43,001 nucleotides of DNA from Candidatus Cloacimonadota bacterium. Its GTDB lineage: Bacteria; Hydrothermota; E44-bin80. Positions 17,629-26,739 of the stretch are shown in pieces. Numbering within the stretch: position 1 is the stretch's first letter; every line of letters starts with the position of its first letter. A program made the translations under genes and the position numbers. The stretch lies in NCBI GenBank assembly GCA_004375965.1, contig SOIS01000239.1, positions 1 through 43,001 on the forward strand, read 5' to 3'. The notes under the pieces are model-generated. The model had not been told where the DNA came from, searched no databases, and saw only the letters and a list, made by a program, of their open reading frames with translations.

Positions 17629-19803
17629 ATGCTATACAAGGATAATATTGAGATAGGAGGACGGAGAATATCATTTGAAACAGGCGGAATAGCGAAACAG
17701 GCTGATGGTTCTGTAATAATCCGATATGGAGATACAATGGTTCTTGTAAGTGCTGTTGCATCAAAGGAGGAAAGCGAAGAAAATCACTTCTTTCCTCTTA
17801 CCGTCAATTATGTTGAAAGAACATACGCTGCAGGAAAAATACCGGGAGGCTTTTTCAAGAGAGAAGGAAGACCCCGTGAAAAGGAGATTCTTTCGTCTCG
17901 CATGATTGATAGACCTATAAGGCCACTCTTCCCTGAAGGATTCTTATGTGATACACAGATAATAGCTATGGTTCTCTCTGCTGACCAAGAAAATGATAGT
18001 GACATTCTGGGAATAATTGGTGCGAGTGCTGCACTTACAATATCCGATATACCGTTCAATGGACCAATCGGTGCAGTGAGAATTGGTTATGTTGATGGTG
18101 AGTTTATAGTGAATCCTACTTTTTCACAACTTGATGAAAGCAAAATGGATTTGGTCATTGTTATTAAAAATGATTCAATTATTATGCTTGAAGGGGAATG
18201 CTTTGAGGTTGACGAGAGTGATATCATCCGTGCTATTGAGATTGCGATTCCTGTGGCACGAGATATAATTGCTATGCAGGAAAGATTGAGAGATAAAATT
18301 GGAGAAACAAAAAGAACAATAACCCCATTTAATGTACCTCTCGGTCTTGAGGAGAAGATTAAAGATTTATTAAAAAGCGAAGTTGAGATAATTAATCTGA
18401 CAAAGGATAAACTGGAAAGAAACAGGGCAGTAGAGAACTTGGAGAGGTTGGTCTATAAAGAGATAGAGAATAAATTTCCTGATACACAGCAAATTGTTAA
18501 AATAGTAATTGATGATATGAGAAGGAAAAGTATGAGGGAGAGGATTATAGGAGAAAAAATTATGCGTATTGATGGAAGAGGGGCAAAGGAGATTCGTCCA
18601 ATTCATTGTGAAGTTGGCATCCTACCGAGAGTTCATGGCTCTGCACTTTTCACGAGAGGACAGACCCAGAGTTTATGCACTATAACACTTGGGACAACAA
18701 CAGACCGGCAGAGAGTTGAAGATCTTGAAGGGCAGAGTGTGAAAACCTTTATGCTTCATTACAATTTTCCACCTTTCAGTGTTGGGGAGACAAGACCGTT
18801 GAGAGGTCCTGGAAGGAGAGAGATAGGACATGGTTCACTTGCAGAAAGAGCCCTTGAATCAGTTCTTCCTGTAGAGGAACGTTTTCCATACACAATAAGA
18901 ATTGTTTCTGATATCCTTGAGTCAAACGGTTCTTCTTCTATGGCAACTGTTTGTGGGAGTTCATTGGCATTGATGGATGCAGGTGTACCAGTAAAGACAT
19001 CTGTTGCAGGGCTTTCAATTGGTCTTGTTAAAGAGAGTGAAAAATATTGTATGCTTTCTGATATCATTGGGGATGAGGACCATTTTGGAGATATGGATTT
19101 TAAGGTTGCAGGAACCAGGAAAGGGATTACCGCTATTCAACTTGACACAAAAATATCTGAACTCAGTGTTGACATAATTAAGGAAGCACTTGCTCAGGCA
19201 AAAGATGGAAGGTATTATATTCTTGATATAATGGATAGAACCTTGAAAGAGTCTCGGGCAACCCTTTCTGATTATGCTCCAAAGGTCATAATGATGACTG
19301 TTCCCAAGGAAAAGATTGGTGAAATAATAGGTCCGGGAGGGAAAACAATAAGAAGATTGATTGAAGAGACAGGAGCAGAAATTGAAATATCAGACGATGG
19401 AAAGATTTCTATTGTTTCTTCTGATATTGAGTCAGCTGAGAATGCGAAAGCCAAAATAAATTTGCTTATCCAGGAACTTGAACCAGGTAGTATCTTTGTT
19501 GGAAAGGTTACAAGAACCACCAATTTTGGTGCCTTTGTGGAAATTTCACCGGGGAAAGAAGGTCTTATCCATATATCCCAGTTGGCTGCCCATAGGGTTG
19601 CAAAGGTTGAAGATGAGGTCAAGGTTGGAGATGAGGTTAAAGTTATGGTAAAAGAGATAGATGATATGGGAAGAATCAATTTATCAAGAAAAGCAGTTAT
19701 GCCTCCATCCGATCCATCAAAGAGAGAAAATCAAACAAAGTCAAGATATAATGATAAATATCAAAAAAAGCCAACTCGAAAGCGGAATAACAGTAGTAAC
19801 TGA
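17629..19803 (+). CDS. pnp: Polyribonucleotide nucleotidyltransferase (PNPase)
   Basis: Phosphorolytic 3'-5' exoribonuclease of RNA turnover, 724 residues. Two RNase PH domains are present; the second carries the active-site region FGDMDFKVAGTRKGITAIQL. A KH domain follows (GPGG loop near 567-571) and then an S1 domain (about 620-690, TRTTNFGAFVEISPGKEGLIHIS). A basic disordered tail ends the protein. AGGAGG precedes the ATG by five bases. Its 3' end overlaps the next gene by 53 bases. The order rpsO-pnp-M16 peptidase is the same as in Bacillus. Confidence 0.96.
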   Translation: MLYKDNIEIGGRRISFETGGIAKQADGSVIIRYGDTMVLVSAVASKEESEENHFFPLTVNYVERTYAAGKIPGGFFKREGRPREKEILSSRMIDRPIRPLFPEGFLCDTQIIAMVLSADQENDSDILGIIGASAALTISDIPFNGPIGAVRIGYVDGEFIVNPTFSQLDESKMDLVIVIKNDSIIMLEGECFEVDESDIIRAIEIAIPVARDIIAMQERLRDKIGETKRTITPFNVPLGLEEKIKDLLKSEVEIINLTKDKLERNRAVENLERLVYKEIENKFPDTQQIVKIVIDDMRRKSMRERIIGEKIMRIDGRGAKEIRPIHCEVGILPRVHGSALFTRGQTQSLCTITLGTTTDRQRVEDLEGQSVKTFMLHYNFPPFSVGETRPLRGPGRREIGHGSLAERALESVLPVEERFPYTIRIVSDILESNGSSSMATVCGSSLALMDAGVPVKTSVAGLSIGLVKESEKYCMLSDIIGDEDHFGDMDFKVAGTRKGITAIQLDTKISELSVDIIKEALAQAKDGRYYILDIMDRTLKESRATLSDYAPKVIMMTVPKEKIGEIIGPGGKTIRRLIEETGAEIEISDDGKISIVSSDIESAENAKAKINLLIQELEPGSIFVGKVTRTTNFGAFVEISPGKEGLIHISQLAAHRVAKVEDEVKVGDEVKVMVKEIDDMGRINLSRKAVMPPSDPSKRENQTKSRYNDKYQKKPTRKRNNSSN

Positions 19804-20992
19804 AGGTATTGAAGGTGTTCGTTCCATTTCTTTGGGTTTCTGGGTTGTTGTCGGTTCAAGAAATGAGAATAAACAGGAAAAGGGCATTTCTCATTTTATT
19901 GAACATACTCTCTTCAAAGGAACAAAGAAAAGGAACGCAAAGGAGATAGCAAGAGCACTTGAAAGTAAAGGTGCCACACTCGATGCTTTTACTTCGAAGG
20001 AGATAACTTGTTTTTATTCAAGGGGTCTCGATACACACTTAAAAATTGCTACAGATGTTATTGCAGACCTCATAACAAACCCACTCTTTCCAGAGGAAGA
20101 ACTAAAAAAAGAGATAGGTGTTGTAACAGAAGAGATAAAAGATAGCGAGGATTCTCCAGAAAGACATATCTTTGACCTGCTGTTTAAGAAAATCTTTACA
20201 AAACATCCCCTTGCAAACTCGGTATTAGGGGAAAAAAAAGATGTTGAAAAGATAACAAGAAAGAAGGTTTCTTCGTTTTTCAAGAAATGGTATAATCCTG
20301 AGAGAATTGTTGTTACTGCAAGCGGGTATCTTCAGCACAATGAACTCCTTGGATACTTAGAACCATATTTCAAACCAAAAGAGACTTCTAATGATTCCTT
20401 TTTTACACCCGTAAAAAACTACTATAAACCGTTCTCTTATACATTCAAGAAAAAAGGTCTTTTTCAGGCACATCTTATTCTTGCTACCACAGTATTTGAT
20501 TACAATGATCCGAGAAGATATCCACTTTTAGTTCTTGATACAATACTCGGAGATGGAATGAGTTCAATACTCTTTCAGAAGGTAAGGGAGGAAAAAGCCC
20601 TTGTTTACCAGATCTTTTCTTTTGCAGATTTCTTTTCCGATGCTGGAATCTTCGGAGTTTATCTTGCATGTAATCCAGTAAAAATAGAGAATGCAAAAAG
20701 TACAGTAATCAAAGAATTCAAGAAACTTGTAAAGAAAGGATTAACAAAGAAGGTAGTTAGCGAGGCAAAGGTTCGGCTCAAGGCAAAACTTCTCATTGGG
20801 CAGGAGAGCACATCAAATCGTATGATGAGATTAGGTAGAAGTGAAATTTACAGAAGAGAAAATAGGACGATAGATGAAATTATTGCTTCTATTAATAGAG
20901 TAAAAACTGGTGATGTGAACGATGTTATTAAAGATGTACTCAGGGAGGATAAATTCTCATTCGTCTATTTTGGAGATTTTCGATCTGTGTAA
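19751..20992 (+). CDS. M16 family zinc peptidase
   Basis: Pitrilysin/processing-peptidase-like, 413 residues. The inverted zinc motif HxxEH appears as HFIEH (H48, E51, H52), and the downstream glutamate ligand lies in KKEIGVVTEEIKDSED. The C-terminal half is the usual inactive homologous domain with a basic patch. I start it at the ATG at 19751, which gives MINIKKSQLESGITVVTE, the normal family opening. An earlier in-frame start lies deeper inside pnp and gives unrelated sequence. The overlap with pnp is therefore 53 bases in another frame. The same neighbour (mlpA/ymxG) follows pnp in Bacillus. The substrate is not known. Confidence 0.9.
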   Translation: MINIKKSQLESGITVVTEGIEGVRSISLGFWVVVGSRNENKQEKGISHFIEHTLFKGTKKRNAKEIARALESKGATLDAFTSKEITCFYSRGLDTHLKIATDVIADLITNPLFPEEELKKEIGVVTEEIKDSEDSPERHIFDLLFKKIFTKHPLANSVLGEKKDVEKITRKKVSSFFKKWYNPERIVVTASGYLQHNELLGYLEPYFKPKETSNDSFFTPVKNYYKPFSYTFKKKGLFQAHLILATTVFDYNDPRRYPLLVLDTILGDGMSSILFQKVREEKALVYQIFSFADFFSDAGIFGVYLACNPVKIENAKSTVIKEFKKLVKKGLTKKVVSEAKVRLKAKLLIGQESTSNRMMRLGRSEIYRRENRTIDEIIASINRVKTGDVNDVIKDVLREDKFSFVYFGDFRSV

Positions 20993-21019
20993 TCTACAAT
21001 ATGAAATAAAGGAGTAGTT

Positions 21020-22243
21020 ATGACTTTCGATAGAATGAGGGTATCAAATAGAGCAGTGTTAATGCCGGAGTCCCCTATAAGGAAACTTGCTCCTTATGCT
21101 GCTGAAGCAAAAAAGAGGGGAATTGAAATTTACCACCTGAATATTGGTCAACCTGACATACATACGCCCAAACCTATTTTTGAAGCGATAAAAAATTTTT
21201 CATCTGATATTTTGCCTTACGGACCATCACAAGGTCTTATCGATTTAAGAAAGACTATTGCTGAATATTTTACACGATATAACATTGATGTTGAACCAGA
21301 CAATGTTTTTATAACGACGGGAGGAAGCGAAGCTATTATTTTCACCTTTATGGTTGCCTGCGATGTAGGGGATGAGGTGTTAATTCCAGAACCATTTTAT
21401 ACAAATTATAATGGGTTTGCTGAAATGGCTGGTGTTAGTATTATCCCTCTTTCGACCACTGTCTTAAACGGTTTCCGATGTCCTTCAAGAGAAGAGATAG
21501 AGTCGAAGATTACCAGGAGAACAAAAGCAATACTTGTCTGTTCTCCAAATAACCCCACAGGAACTGTTTACTCGCGAGAGGAATTAGAGATGGTAGCATC
21601 AATTGCAAGGAAATACAATATGTTTATTCTTTCAGATGAAGTTTACAGGGAATTTACATTTGATAATATTACCCATACAAGTATTCTCCATCTCATGGAT
21701 GTTGAGGATAGAGCAGTTATTATGGATAGTATTTCAAAGAGATTTAGTGCATGTGGAGCAAGAATAGGTTTTCTTGTATCAAAAAACAAAAACTTTATTA
21801 AGAGTGTTCTAAAACTGGGTCAAGCAAGACTATGTCCACCAACAATTGAGCAGTATGGGGCAATTGCGGGTTTCAAGATGATTGACAATTTTATATCAGA
21901 TATGAGGCGTAAATATGAGAAGAGAAGAGATATTGTCTTTGAAGAATTGAACAAAATCGAAGGTGTTTATGCACAAAAGCCCGAGGGAGCCTTTTATACT
22001 GTTACAAGAATTCCTGTTGATGATGCTGAAGATTTTACAAAATGGATGCTTACAGAATTTAATGTTGATAAAAAAACAACTATGGTTGCACCAGCGAATG
22101 GATTCTATGCAACAAAAGGTAAAGGTAAGGATGAGGTGAGGATTGCATTCGTATTAAAGGATGAAGACCTTAGGGATGCAATAAAGATTCTAAAGATGGG
22201 AATTGAGGAATATAAAAGTAGAGTAAATATAAAAGAGAGTTAA
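21020..22243 (+). CDS. PLP-dependent aminotransferase, class I (AspC-like)
   Basis: 407 residues of the fold-type I aspartate aminotransferase family. The PLP-binding lysine is K240 in SISKRFSACGARIGF. Other landmarks are LNIGQPDIHTPKP, CSPNNPTGTVYSREEL, LSDEVYREFTF and the carboxylate-binding arginine in DEVRIAFV. It transfers amino groups between amino and keto acids; aspartate is the likely but unproven substrate. It lies 27 bases after the M16 gene, with GGAG before the ATG, so it is probably in the same transcript. Confidence 0.9.
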   Translation: MTFDRMRVSNRAVLMPESPIRKLAPYAAEAKKRGIEIYHLNIGQPDIHTPKPIFEAIKNFSSDILPYGPSQGLIDLRKTIAEYFTRYNIDVEPDNVFITTGGSEAIIFTFMVACDVGDEVLIPEPFYTNYNGFAEMAGVSIIPLSTTVLNGFRCPSREEIESKITRRTKAILVCSPNNPTGTVYSREELEMVASIARKYNMFILSDEVYREFTFDNITHTSILHLMDVEDRAVIMDSISKRFSACGARIGFLVSKNKNFIKSVLKLGQARLCPPTIEQYGAIAGFKMIDNFISDMRRKYEKRRDIVFEELNKIEGVYAQKPEGAFYTVTRIPVDDAEDFTKWMLTEFNVDKKTTMVAPANGFYATKGKGKDEVRIAFVLKDEDLRDAIKILKMGIEEYKSRVNIKES

Positions 22244-22340
22244 TCACAAACAACCCTTAAATTCACTGTTGATAAAAACAATTATTCCTCCTTGTATTTT
22301 CTGATGTCCCTGTAATTACTGTTGTTTATAATTTCTTAGT

Positions 22341-22787
22341 ATGTCGAAAAATGTTAAAATCCGGATTAAAAAACTTGTCCCCGATGCAACAATTCCAACC
22401 TATGCATCGAGTGGTTCCAGTGGAGCAGATCTCTATTCTGTAATCGATATGAATATTGCACCAAAGTCATTTTCTTTAATACCCACAGGTATTGCTATAG
22501 AGATGCCTGAAGGTTTTGAAGCCCAGATAAGACCAAGGAGCGGCATTGCTTTAAAACATGGGGTGACAATCTTAAATGCACCTGGTACAATTGACTCAGA
22601 TTATAGAGGGGAGATTAAAATAATCCTGATAAATTTCGGTGATGAAATATTCAAAGTAAAGAAAGGAATGCGGATTGCACAGATTGTATTCACAAGCGTG
22701 GAGCAGGTAAAATTTGAGGATGCGAATAAACTTGGAAAGACAGAGAGGAATAATAGAGGGTTTGGGCACACAGATTCTGAAAAGTAG
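22341..22787 (+). CDS. dut: dUTP diphosphatase
   Basis: Trimeric dUTPase of 148 residues, which hydrolyses dUTP to dUMP to keep uracil out of DNA. The five family motifs are in order: SGSSGADLYS, PRSGIALKHGV, GTIDSDYRGEIKIIL, GMRIAQIVF, and a C-terminal RGFGHTDSEK. The last reads GHTD rather than the more common GSTG. It lies 97 bases after the aminotransferase, and in Bacillus-type clusters dut also follows pnp and the M16 gene. The ribosome site is weak. Confidence 0.95.
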   Translation: MSKNVKIRIKKLVPDATIPTYASSGSSGADLYSVIDMNIAPKSFSLIPTGIAIEMPEGFEAQIRPRSGIALKHGVTILNAPGTIDSDYRGEIKIILINFGDEIFKVKKGMRIAQIVFTSVEQVKFEDANKLGKTERNNRGFGHTDSEK

Positions 22788-22876
22788 AGAGCAATGGAAA
22801 GAGAATGACAAAGCCCAAAACCCAAATGTCGAATAATGACTAAATCCCAATGACAGGTAAGGAATGAGATTAATAA

Positions 22877-22980
22877 ACCCCGTTAGAATTTTCCCCAGTA
22901 GATATTATCAACGGGGTGAAAAGCGGAAGATTTTTTAATTTATCATCCCAGTGGCAAACCACGAGGTTTTCTAACGGGGT
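22877..22980 (+). repeat. Inverted repeat with three CCCCGTT/AACGGGG arms
   Basis: ACCCCGTTAGAA (22877-22888) is the perfect reverse complement of TTCTAACGGGGT (22969-22980). A third copy, AACGGGGT, lies between them at 22910-22917. The left arm can therefore pair with the near copy (7 bases, short loop) or the far copy (12 bases, 80-base loop). The far copy ends shortly before the ribosome site GGAGGA of the phospholipase-D-like gene. It could be a palindromic intergenic repeat or a leader switch. Confidence 0.65.
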
Positions 22981-22997
22981 AAATTTGGAGGATATAA

Positions 22998-23570
22998 ATG
23001 AGGAGATGGTGTTTATACAGTATAATTATAACTATTTTCTTTTTTTCATGCCATAAAAGCGAGCCATTAGAACCACCATACGGTGATAGACCAGTGATTG
23101 CTGTTACAGACAGGGATTATACATCTTATCTTCTTTCTTATTTTGGTGAATCTGAGAATTATATACATATTGTAATGTATCTGATGAAATATTATCCTTA
23201 TGATTCTACAAATGGGGTAAGTCAGCTACAAAAGGCATTAATTAGTGCACGAGAGAGGGGATTGGATATTAAAGTGCTTCTTGAAAGGAGCGATTATAAC
23301 AGTAGTTTGAATGCAATGAACGAATCCACTTATGTTTATCTTGACTCGCAAGGGATAGATGTGCGGTTTGATCAGCTCTCTGTTACGACTCATGCAAAGC
23401 TTGTCATCATTGATGATAAGGTTGCATTTGTTGGGTCTACAAACTGGAGCCAATCTGCTCTTGAAAAAAACAATGAGGTGAATGTTGAGATAAAAGAAGA
23501 GGAGGTTGTCAAAGAACTTGAGTCTTACTTTCAACATTTATGGGAAGTTAGTAGACTTAAGATAAAGTAA
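22998..23570 (+). CDS. Phospholipase-D-like (single HKD) lipoprotein
   Basis: 190 residues. The first 17 are a signal peptide ending in IFFFSC (C18), a plausible lipobox. One HKD motif is present: H132, K134 and D139 in THAKLVIIDDKVAFVGSTNWS, followed by the usual asparagine/glutamate-rich NNEVNVEI. Single-HKD proteins of this size (Nuc-type) dimerise to form the active site and cleave phosphodiester bonds in DNA or in cardiolipin. The substrate cannot be told here. GGAGGA precedes the ATG by five bases. It stands alone, facing nth, with an inverted-repeat leader. Confidence 0.87.
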   Translation: MRRWCLYSIIITIFFFSCHKSEPLEPPYGDRPVIAVTDRDYTSYLLSYFGESENYIHIVMYLMKYYPYDSTNGVSQLQKALISARERGLDIKVLLERSDYNSSLNAMNESTYVYLDSQGIDVRFDQLSVTTHAKLVIIDDKVAFVGSTNWSQSALEKNNEVNVEIKEEEVVKELESYFQHLWEVSRLKIK

Positions 23571-23640
23571 TTTCTAAAGGGATAACCCTATCGATTAAAT
23601 TTTCTGGATGGATCATTAATTTTTTTTGTCTGTAAATATA

Positions 23641-24285
23641 TTATTCTTTATAGCAAAGACAGTATTTAGAAATACTGCAAATATTACATTTAGGAGAGAT
23701 GGGTCTGCAGAGATTTTGACCATAAGCAACAAGCAGGTCGTTGAAAATAATCCAATATCGGGGTGAGAGTTTTTTTCTCAAAGCCATCTCTGTCTCATAT
23801 GGTGATTTTGTCTTGACATACCCCCATCTATTTACGATTCTGTGAACATGGGTATCCACACAAAGACCTTGTTTTTTGTAAGCAACAGTTACAACAAGGT
23901 TTGCAGTTTTTCTTCCTACACCAGGAAGTTTTAGAAGTTCGTCAATTTTATCAGGGACAATTCCGTTATGCTTCTCAATCAATATTTTGCTGATTATTCT
24001 TACTGCCTCTGCCTTTCTTCTGTAAAATCCAACAGGATAAATTGCTTTCATGATCTTTGCAGGTGAAAGCTTTAACATACTGTAAGGGTTATCTGCAAGG
24101 GAAAAAAGTTTTGTAGATGCTCCTCCTGTTACCTTATCCTTTGTTCTCAGGCTGAGTAAACAGGATATAAGAACCCTATAAGGGTCCTTGAAATGCCTTT
24201 CTATCTCACCAACGATAGGGGGTTTCCATTGTTTAACCTCTTCTTTCAATATTTTCATAACCCTTTGAATATCGCTATTGTTCAT
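23641..24285 (-). CDS. nth: Endonuclease III (DNA glycosylase/AP lyase)
   Basis: Base-excision repair enzyme for oxidised pyrimidines, 214 residues. The helix-hairpin-helix LPGVGRKTANLVV holds the catalytic lysine K126, and the aspartate is D144 in CVDTHVHRIVNRWG. The C-terminal [4Fe-4S] loop C-x6-C-x2-C-x5-C is intact (CRPISPKCNICSISKYC). It starts 13 bases after the fhs stop on the same strand, so it is probably co-transcribed with fhs although the functions are unrelated. Confidence 0.96.
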   Translation of the reverse strand: MNNSDIQRVMKILKEEVKQWKPPIVGEIERHFKDPYRVLISCLLSLRTKDKVTGGASTKLFSLADNPYSMLKLSPAKIMKAIYPVGFYRRKAEAVRIISKILIEKHNGIVPDKIDELLKLPGVGRKTANLVVTVAYKKQGLCVDTHVHRIVNRWGYVKTKSPYETEMALRKKLSPRYWIIFNDLLVAYGQNLCRPISPKCNICSISKYCLCYKE

Positions 24286-24298
24286 CCCTTTATCCTTT

Positions 24299-25966
24299 TC
24301 AAAAAAGACCTGTTATGTTTCCTTCTTCATCTATATCAACATTCTCTGCTACAGGTACCTTTGGGAGACCTGGCATAAGAAGTATATTACCTGTTATTGG
24401 GACAAGGAAGCCCGCACCAGATGATATCCGTATTTCTCTAACAGTTACCAGAAAATCTTTTGGACGTCCTAAAAGTTTAGGATTATCAGAGAGGGACTTC
24501 TGGGTTTTTGCTATGCAAACTGGAAGTTTTTCCATTCCCAGTTTCTTTATTATCTTTAAGTCATATTTTGCCTTTTTTGTAAAGTCAACTGCTTTTGATC
24601 CGTAGATTTCTTTGCAAACTGTTTCTATCTTCTCTTCAACCGGTTTACTCAATTCATAAAGAGGTTGGAATTTTCTATTATGTTTAGACATTTCTACCAC
24701 CTTTTCAGCAAGTTCAGTGGTTCCTTCACCACCTTTATCGTATTCTTCAGCAACTGCGCATGGAGTTCGCTTTATCTTTGAAAAGTTTTGGATTATTTCA
24801 ATTTCTTCATCTGTATCAGTTATAAATCTGTTGATTGCAACAACTGCAGGAACCTTAAATTTGTAAATGTTTTCAAGGTGCTTTTCAAGGTTTGAAAGAC
24901 CCTTTTCAACTGATTGGGGGTCCGGTTCTTGGATTCCCTTAAGTTTTTTCCCTCCGTGCATTTTAAGTGCTCTTGTTGTTACAACAAGAGCAACAACCTT
25001 TGGGTTAAGTTCGGATTTTCTCGCTACAATATCAAAGAACTTCTCAGCCCCAAGGTCAAAACCAAATCCAGCTTCTGTGATAACAAATTTAGATAGTTTA
25101 AGGGCGAGTTCCATAGATTGAACAGAACAGGTTCCTTGTGCTATATTTGCAAAAGGACCTCCATGAACAAATGCAGGAGTTCCTTCAGTTGTCTGAACAA
25201 GATTTGGTTTAATGGCATCTTTCAGCAACGCAGTTGCTGCTCCGCAAATTTTTAAATCCCTTAAATAAACAGGATCACCGCTGTAAGTAAAGCCAAGGAG
25301 TATATTTGAGATTCTATGGTTTAGTTCTTTAAAAGTCTCTGAGAGACAGAGAATTGCCATTATTTCAGAAGAAGCGGAGATGTGAAAAGATGTTTCCCTT
25401 GGGAACCCATGCTTTCGTCCTCCAAGTCCTATAACTATGTTTCTTAAGGACCTGTCATTCATATCCATTACCCTTTCCCATTCTGTTCTCCTTGGGTCAA
25501 GTTGAGGTTCCTTTCTTCTGAATATGTGGTTGTCCAGTGCTGCTGATATGAGATTGTGGGCAGATGTAATTGCATGAATATCACCCGTGAAGTGAAGATT
25601 TATGTCCTCCATAGGAAGAACCTGAGCCTTACCGCCTCCAGTTGCTCCTCCTTTCATCCCGAAAAGGGGACCTAACGAAGGTTCCCTTAGTGTTACAATT
25701 GATGAATAACCTAGCCTGTTTAGACCCAATGAAAGTCCAATTGCAACTGTCGTTTTACCTTCTCCTGCAGGGGTTGGCGTGATTGCAGAGACAAGAATTA
25801 AATTCCCATCTTCTTTATTTTCACATCTTTCATAAGCAGCAAGCTTTACTTTTGCTTTGTAATCGCCGTAGAGTTCAATTTCTTCTATTGTGAGTCCTAT
25901 TTCTTCTGCAATTCTATGAATTGGTTTTAATTTTACTAATTTTGCAATGTTGCTGTCTCTCACCAT
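24299..25966 (-). CDS. fhs: Formate--tetrahydrofolate ligase
   Basis: Makes 10-formyl-THF from formate, THF and ATP, 555 residues. The ATP-binding loop TPAGEGKTT is at 65-73, followed by GLNRLGYSSIVTLREPSLGP and GMKGGATGGGKAQVLPM. The C-terminal LVPITGNILLMPGLPK is also diagnostic. The enzyme serves one-carbon supply and, in acetogens, the Wood-Ljungdahl methyl branch; no other gene of that branch is in this window. GGAGGG precedes the ATG. Upstream a weak TTGCAA-17-TATTTT could be its promoter. Confidence 0.97.
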   Translation of the reverse strand: MVRDSNIAKLVKLKPIHRIAEEIGLTIEEIELYGDYKAKVKLAAYERCENKEDGNLILVSAITPTPAGEGKTTVAIGLSLGLNRLGYSSIVTLREPSLGPLFGMKGGATGGGKAQVLPMEDINLHFTGDIHAITSAHNLISAALDNHIFRRKEPQLDPRRTEWERVMDMNDRSLRNIVIGLGGRKHGFPRETSFHISASSEIMAILCLSETFKELNHRISNILLGFTYSGDPVYLRDLKICGAATALLKDAIKPNLVQTTEGTPAFVHGGPFANIAQGTCSVQSMELALKLSKFVITEAGFGFDLGAEKFFDIVARKSELNPKVVALVVTTRALKMHGGKKLKGIQEPDPQSVEKGLSNLEKHLENIYKFKVPAVVAINRFITDTDEEIEIIQNFSKIKRTPCAVAEEYDKGGEGTTELAEKVVEMSKHNRKFQPLYELSKPVEEKIETVCKEIYGSKAVDFTKKAKYDLKIIKKLGMEKLPVCIAKTQKSLSDNPKLLGRPKDFLVTVREIRISSGAGFLVPITGNILLMPGLPKVPVAENVDIDEEGNITGLF

Positions 25967-26079
25967 GTTCCCTCCTGTTATAACAAATTAAATTCGATAA
26001 ATTAAAATATGGCTAAATAGATTTGATTGCAAATTACACAGATCCTTAAACCAAAGATAGTCTATGCAATCTATTTACT

Positions 26080-26104
26080 CTGTTAGATGTTTACTATCTA
26101 ACAG
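26080..26104 (-). repeat. Hairpin after lolA, 9-bp perfect stem
   Basis: CTGTTAGAT (26080-26088) pairs with ATCTAACAG (26096-26104) around a 7-base loop. It lies 17 bases after the lolA stop. No T run follows in the direction of transcription, so it is either a processing/stabilising hairpin or one more palindromic repeat. Its right arm with the next four bases (ATCTAACAGGGTG) recurs at 17521-17533. Confidence 0.6.
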
Positions 26105-26121
26105 GGTGTAATCAAAAAATA

Positions 26122-26739
26122 TTATTTTTCTATTATTTCTATACCGTCTGGGGGAGTGAAGGTGAAATTGATTTTCTTTTTACTATTCACCTCGATCTCA
26201 GAAAAATTATACTCTGTTTTATTCCCGGTTTTATCCTTAAAAGTAAGAGAGAGGAGTAACATTTTGTCCTTTGAAACCTTTAACTCTATACATTGAAAGA
26301 ACTCTTCGTCCTCTTTCATGGATAATTTAATAAATATGAAACTTGTGTCACTGTAAAGAGTATCAACAATTAGGTTGTTGAAAGGTTCAAAAATATAACG
26401 AGGGATCTTTGAAAGACTATTTTCCTTTCCACAACTATATTTTAAGCAATACTTTTGCTCTGGTAAATAGACCCAAGCTGTTTCACCGTTATATAGAATC
26501 AGTTGTTTTTCCGGTGCAATTATTTCCATCCGAAGATTATGGGGTCTTAAAATATCAATTGTTCCCTCAAAGAATTGTGCTTCTCCAATAACAGGCGCAA
26601 CCTTCTGGTTGAAGGTTGCGCTAAATTCCTTGATAGAGGAAAACCTCTTTTCTATCTTGTCAAGTAATTCCTCTTTGCTTTCTGAGAAAATAAATGTTCC
26701 AAAAGCAAGAATTATAATTATTAGAAATAGTTTCTTCAT
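26122..26739 (-). CDS. lolA: Outer-membrane lipoprotein carrier protein LolA
   Basis: Periplasmic chaperone that carries lipoproteins from the LolCDE exporter to the outer membrane, 205 residues. The signal peptide is at about 1-19 (ending FIFSES). The mature protein has the LolA pattern: an early FSSIKEFSATFNQKV, then GTIDILRPHNLRMEI, LYNGETAWVYLPEQ, and a late PDGIEIIE. The start codon overlaps the stop of the histidine kinase by one base (TAATG), so it is translationally coupled to that sensor, an uncommon neighbour for lolA. Its presence confirms an outer membrane. Confidence 0.88.
   Translation of the reverse strand: MKKLFLIIIILAFGTFIFSESKEELLDKIEKRFSSIKEFSATFNQKVAPVIGEAQFFEGTIDILRPHNLRMEIIAPEKQLILYNGETAWVYLPEQKYCLKYSCGKENSLSKIPRYIFEPFNNLIVDTLYSDTSFIFIKLSMKEDEEFFQCIELKVSKDKMLLLSLTFKDKTGNKTEYNFSEIEVNSKKKINFTFTPPDGIEIIEK

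Noticed and set aside
26080-26104. Rho-independent terminator of lolA
   Set aside because: The stem is good but no T run follows on the minus strand, so it is listed as a hairpin repeat only.
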